The translations under genes and the position numbers were made by a program. 64,000 nucleotides of DNA from CAVRZJ01 sp964594125 (lineage in GTDB: Bacteria; Acidobacteriota; Thermoanaerobaculia; Thermoanaerobaculales; Thermoanaerobaculaceae). Location of the stretch: NCBI GenBank assembly GCA_964594125.1, contig CAZQLL010000006.1:62001-126000 (forward strand), in the 5' to 3' direction. Below the pieces are notes generated by a model, which worked only from the letters and a program-made list of their open reading frames with translations, searched no databases and was not told where the DNA came from. Position 1 is the first letter of the stretch. Every line of letters begins with the position of its first letter. Below, one piece after another: positions 60,729 to 64,000 of this stretch.

Positions 60729-63700
60729 ATGGCGAAGGCGATGCGGGTGGCGGGGCTGGCGGTGGTGGGTGCGTGCGTGCTGGCGGCGGGTTTGCTCGGA
60801 GAGCGCACTCCCGAGGCCGGCGCGCCGGCGCGCGCCGCCACCGCGCCGTACGACGCCGTGGTCGCGCACCTCGCCGGTCCGACCGCCGGCCCCGGCTACG
60901 CCGACGGCACCGGCGCCGCCGCGCGGTTTGCCTACCCATGGGGCGTCGCGGTGGCCGCCGACGGCACGACGTTCGTGGCCGACACCGGCAACCACACGAT
61001 TCGCCGGATCTCGTCCGCCGGCGAGGTGACCACCGTCGCCGGCGCGGCCGGCCAAGCGGGCGCCGACGACGGCGCCGCCGCCGCCGCGCGCTTCCGCTCC
61101 CCCTCCGGTATCGCGGTCGCTGCGGATGGCACGCTCTACGTCTGCGACTCCGGCAACCACACCATCCGCGCGATCTCCGCCGCCGGCGAGGTGACGACGC
61201 TTGCCGGTGCGGCCGGGCAGGCGGGCACCGCCGACGGCACCGGCGCCGAGGCGCGGTTCTCGCGCCCGCTGCGCGCCGCGATCGACTCCGCCGGCAACCT
61301 CCTGGTCGCCGACAGCGGCAGCCACACGATCCGCCTGGTGACGCCCACCGGCGTGGTGACCACGGTCGCCGGCATCGCCGGTGAGGCGGGCAGTGCCGAC
61401 GGCGCGGTCGGGACCGCGAAGCTCAACGGCCCGTCCGGCCTGGCGGTGGGCGTCAGCTCCGGCGGGCTGCTCTTCTGGGTGGCCGACACCGGTAACCACA
61501 CGCTGCGCCGCGTCGGCGGCCCCGCCGCCACGACGTCGACGTTCGCCGGTGCGGCCGGCACGGCGGGCAGCGCCGACGGCGCGGCGGCGACCGCGCGCTT
61601 CTCGGGCCCGAGCGACATCGCGCTGGCGTCCGACCTCGGCTTCGTGGTCGCCGACACCGGCAACCACACGCTGCGCCGCGTCGAGGCCACCGGCGCGACG
61701 ACGACGCTCGCCGGCACCGCCGGGGCGGCCGGATCGGCCGACGGCACGGGCGCCGCCGCGCGCTTCTTCGAGCCGCGCGGGCTCGCCGCCGGCGAGGAGC
61801 GCCACGTCGTCGCGGACACCGGCAATCACGCGATCCGCGCCGTCACCGGCGCCGGCGCCGCGACGACGCTGGCCGGCTCCGCCCCGCTCGCCGGCGTGGC
61901 CGACGGCGCCGCCGCCGACGCGCGCTTCAGCGCGCCGTCCGGCCTCGCGGCGGGCGCCGGCGGGATCGTGGTCGCCGACACCGGCAACCACGCGATCCGC
62001 ACGATCGCCGCCGACGGCACGGTGTCGACGCTCGCCGGCACCGCGGGGACCGCCGGCTCGGCCGACGGGCTCGGCACGGCGGCGACCTTCTTCTCCCCCT
62101 ACGGCATCGCGGTCGACACGATGGGGACGGTTTTCGTCACCGACCGGGGCAACTACACGGTGCGCGCCATCTCGCCCGGCGGCGTCGTGACGACGCTCGC
62201 CGGCACCGTCGGTGCGGCGGGCTCGGACGACGGCTCCGGCGCCGCCGCGCGCTTCTCGGCGCCCTCGGGAATCGCGCTCGGAGAAGCCGGCACGCTGTAC
62301 GTCACAGACCGCGACACCCACGTCATCCGTGCGATCACGGCGGCGGGGATGGTGACGACGCTCGCCGGCGCCGTCGGCACGCCCGGAGCGGACGACGGCT
62401 CCGGCGCCGCCGCGCGCTTCGACCACCCGACGGGCCTCTGCGTGCACCCGCTCACCGGCGATCTGCTGGTCGCCGACCGCGGAAACCGCCGCGTTCGCAT
62501 CGTCACGCCGGCCGGCGTAGTGACAACGCTACTCCAGCCTGCCGCGGGCGGCGGCTGGGAGCCGGCAGTGTTCGCCGACCCGGCGGCGGTGGCGGTCGAC
62601 GGCGCAGGCGCGGTGTTCGTCGCCGACGAGGAGGGGCACGACGTGGTGGTGGTGCCGCCGGGCGGCGCGCCGCGACCGCTCGCCGGTGCGGCCGGGTCGC
62701 CCGGCAACGTCGACGGAGCCGGCGCCGCCGCGCGTTTCTTCCTGCCGCGCGGGCTGGCGGCCGCGGCGCCCGGTACGCTGCTGGTGGCCGACGCCGGCAA
62801 CCACGCGATCCGCACCGTGACGTACGAGCCCGAGGCGGGCGGGTGCACCGCCGCGGCGATCATCACGCAATCCGGCGACGTCGCCGTGCCGGCGGGGCAG
62901 CCGGCGAGCGCGTCGGTGACCGCCAGCGGCACGCCGCCGCTCGCCTTCCAGTGGTATGCGGGGCAGCCCGGCGACATCGCCGCGCCGATCGCCGGCGCCA
63001 CCGGCGCCACCCTCGCCATCCCCGCGCTGACCGCGACGACAACCGTTTGGGCGCGCGTCACCAACGCGTGCGGCCACGCCGACTCGGGCGCGATCACGCT
63101 CACCGTGTGCGCCTACGCCGTGGCGCCGGCGAGCGCGGCGTTCGGCCACGCCGGCGGCAACGGCAGCCTGCAGGTGACCAGCCAGGCCACGTGCCCGTGG
63201 ACCGCGAGCGCGAGCGCCGGGTGGGTGACGTTCCCCGCCGGCGAGAGCGGCAGCGGTGACGCGACGCTGGCGTACGCGGTCGCGCCCAACCCGGGCGCGG
63301 CGCGCAGCGCCACGATCACCGTCGCCGGCCAGGCGCACACGGTGACGCAGGCGGCGCTGCCGCGCTGGCACGTGTCGTCGATCGCGCACACCCCGGGCGC
63401 CGCCGGGACGACGTGGCGCTCCGACCTCGCGGTGGTCAACCGCGGGGCCGCGCCGGCCGACCTCACGCTCACCTTCTGGCCGTACGACGGCACGGCCGGC
63501 GTGGTGCGCCAGCACGCGCTCGCCGCCGGCGCGTCGGTGGAGTGGAAGGACGTGCTGGTGTCGCTGTTCGAGCAGACCGCGGCGAGCGTCAAGGGCGCGG
63601 TGCAGGTCGACGCCGGCGCGCCGGTGCACGTCGCCGCGCGCACCTACAACCAGGCGGCGACCGGCACCTACGGGCAGGGGTACCCCGCGATCCCGGCCGG

Positions 63701-64000
63701 CGCCGGGCTCGCCGCCGGCGCCGTCGGCTACCTGCCGCAGCTCGGCACGAGCGCGGCGCGGCGCACCAACGTCGGCGTGCTCAACGTCGGCGCCGCCGAC
63801 GCCACCGTCAGGATCAAGGTGTTCGACACCGCCGGCGCGCAGGCCGGCAGCCCGGTGGAAGCGACGGTCCTCCCCGCCCGCTACTGGCAGCAGGACGACA
63901 TCTTCGCCGCGGCCGGCGCCGGCGAGCTCGAGGGCGCGTGGGCGACGGTGGAGGTGCTGACAGCCGGCGGCCGCGTCTGGGCGTACGCCTCGGTGATCGA
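60729..64000 (+). CDS. Large surface protein: 12 NHL repeats, Ig-like, BACON, C-terminal module (3' end outside window)
   Basis: The frame starts at ATG 60729 and stays open to the window end (over 1090 residues). A signal peptide (RVAGLAVVGACVLAAGLLG) leads to 12 NHL-type repeats of ~55 residues (VADTGNHTIRRIS, VCDSGNHTIRAIS and so on to VADAGNHAIRTVT). Next come an Ig-like domain (PPLAFQWYAGQ...VWARVTNACG), a BACON domain (CPWTASASAGWVTF...ARSATITVAG) and the C-terminal module GTTWRSDLAVVNRGAAPADLTL and ARRTNVGVLNVGAADATVRIK. The module is shared with the 32838-35219 protein. The domains suggest glycan or mucin-like binding outside the cell. GGAGGCGGCG precedes the ATG. Confidence 0.9.
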   Translation, partial: MAKAMRVAGLAVVGACVLAAGLLGERTPEAGAPARAATAPYDAVVAHLAGPTAGPGYADGTGAAARFAYPWGVAVAADGTTFVADTGNHTIRRISSAGEVTTVAGAAGQAGADDGAAAAARFRSPSGIAVAADGTLYVCDSGNHTIRAISAAGEVTTLAGAAGQAGTADGTGAEARFSRPLRAAIDSAGNLLVADSGSHTIRLVTPTGVVTTVAGIAGEAGSADGAVGTAKLNGPSGLAVGVSSGGLLFWVADTGNHTLRRVGGPAATTSTFAGAAGTAGSADGAAATARFSGPSDIALASDLGFVVADTGNHTLRRVEATGATTTLAGTAGAAGSADGTGAAARFFEPRGLAAGEERHVVADTGNHAIRAVTGAGAATTLAGSAPLAGVADGAAADARFSAPSGLAAGAGGIVVADTGNHAIRTIAADGTVSTLAGTAGTAGSADGLGTAATFFSPYGIAVDTMGTVFVTDRGNYTVRAISPGGVVTTLAGTVGAAGSDDGSGAAARFSAPSGIALGEAGTLYVTDRDTHVIRAITAAGMVTTLAGAVGTPGADDGSGAAARFDHPTGLCVHPLTGDLLVADRGNRRVRIVTPAGVVTTLLQPAAGGGWEPAVFADPAAVAVDGAGAVFVADEEGHDVVVVPPGGAPRPLAGAAGSPGNVDGAGAAARFFLPRGLAAAAPGTLLVADAGNHAIRTVTYEPEAGGCTAAAIITQSGDVAVPAGQPASASVTASGTPPLAFQWYAGQPGDIAAPIAGATGATLAIPALTATTTVWARVTNACGHADSGAITLTVCAYAVAPASAAFGHAGGNGSLQVTSQATCPWTASASAGWVTFPAGESGSGDATLAYAVAPNPGAARSATITVAGQAHTVTQAALPRWHVSSIAHTPGAAGTTWRSDLAVVNRGAAPADLTLTFWPYDGTAGVVRQHALAAGASVEWKDVLVSLFEQTAASVKGAVQVDAGAPVHVAARTYNQAATGTYGQGYPAIPAGAGLAAGAVGYLPQLGTSAARRTNVGVLNVGAADATVRIKVFDTAGAQAGSPVEATVLPARYWQQDDIFAAAGAGELEGAWATVEVLTAGGRVWAYASVI

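Noticed and set aside
60900..62850. Regularly spaced repeats that could suggest a CRISPR array
   Set aside because: The period is about 165 bases, the 'spacers' are also alike, and the whole stretch codes for NHL repeats in one frame.

Overview
The window looks like chromosomal DNA of a high-GC (about 70 %), diderm, free-living bacterium, most likely Acidobacteriota (Thermoanaerobaculia or a related class). This taxon is inferred from gene content: a VWFA-related protein of the acidobacterial type (44.8-47.4 kb), a GWxTD-domain protein, Ser/Thr kinases with C-terminal TPRs, a winged-helix/TolB-like/TPR regulator, BACON/NHL surface proteins, and an outer membrane (TamA/TamB, DUF1302 barrel). 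No rRNA, tRNA, prophage, IS element or CRISPR array was seen.

Layout. 0-3.7 kb: small accessory genes, including a three-gene toxin-antitoxin-like cassette and a DUF234-type AAA ATPase whose promoter lies inside a perfect palindrome. 3.8-8.2 kb (minus): a NatAB-like ABC exporter with two permeases, one fused to a CPBP protease domain. 8.3-9.8 kb (plus): a GT-C-like membrane protein and a hotdog thioesterase. 9.9-12.6 kb (minus): ribBA and a GWxTD protein. 12.9-20.2 kb (minus): nadK-tamB-tamA, translationally coupled. 20.3-20.5 kb (minus): a SelW/Rdx selenoprotein with an in-frame UGA (CxxU) and a SECIS-like hairpin. 20.5-22.8 kb: MFS exporter and a secreted protein. 23.3-30.1 kb (plus): DUF1302-DUF1329-YCF48-RND, a four-gene envelope system of unsettled function. 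30.1-38.9 kb (minus): MBL hydrolase, winged-helix regulator, NHL-type secreted protein, Ser/Thr kinase, Cys-rich secreted protein. 39.1-41.2 kb (minus): rmuC and a PlsC-like acyltransferase. 41.3-44.7 kb (plus): DUF1015-serA-serC, preceded by a 42-bp palindrome and a perfect CRP/FNR-like operator. 44.8-47.4 kb (minus): VWFA-related protein.

47.6-56.5 kb (plus) is the most striking region: eight tightly coupled genes (YceI, type III polyketide synthase, ICMT-like methyltransferase, acyl carrier protein, fatty acyl-AMP ligase, FAD oxygenase/reductase, MMPL transporter, secreted helical-repeat protein). Almost every start codon overlaps the previous stop (GTGA, ATGA). The logic is to activate a fatty acid, load it on the ACP, extend and cyclise it with the type III PKS, methylate and oxidise it, then export it. 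I infer a membrane phenolic lipid, alkylpyrone or alkylquinone pathway.

56.5-59 kb is a patch of decaying genes: a GT4 glycosyltransferase fragment, a DinB gene cut short and joined to an ICMT-family tail, and an HD hydrolase with a frameshift. Around them are an anti-sigma-type kinase and small intact genes. 59.2-64 kb holds a GT-C glycosyltransferase (minus) and a large surface protein with 12 NHL repeats, an Ig-like domain, a BACON domain and a C-terminal module shared with the protein at 32.8-35.2 kb; it runs off the window end. Several genes appear to be leaderless, and GC-rich palindromic repeats are scattered through intergenic regions and some gene starts.
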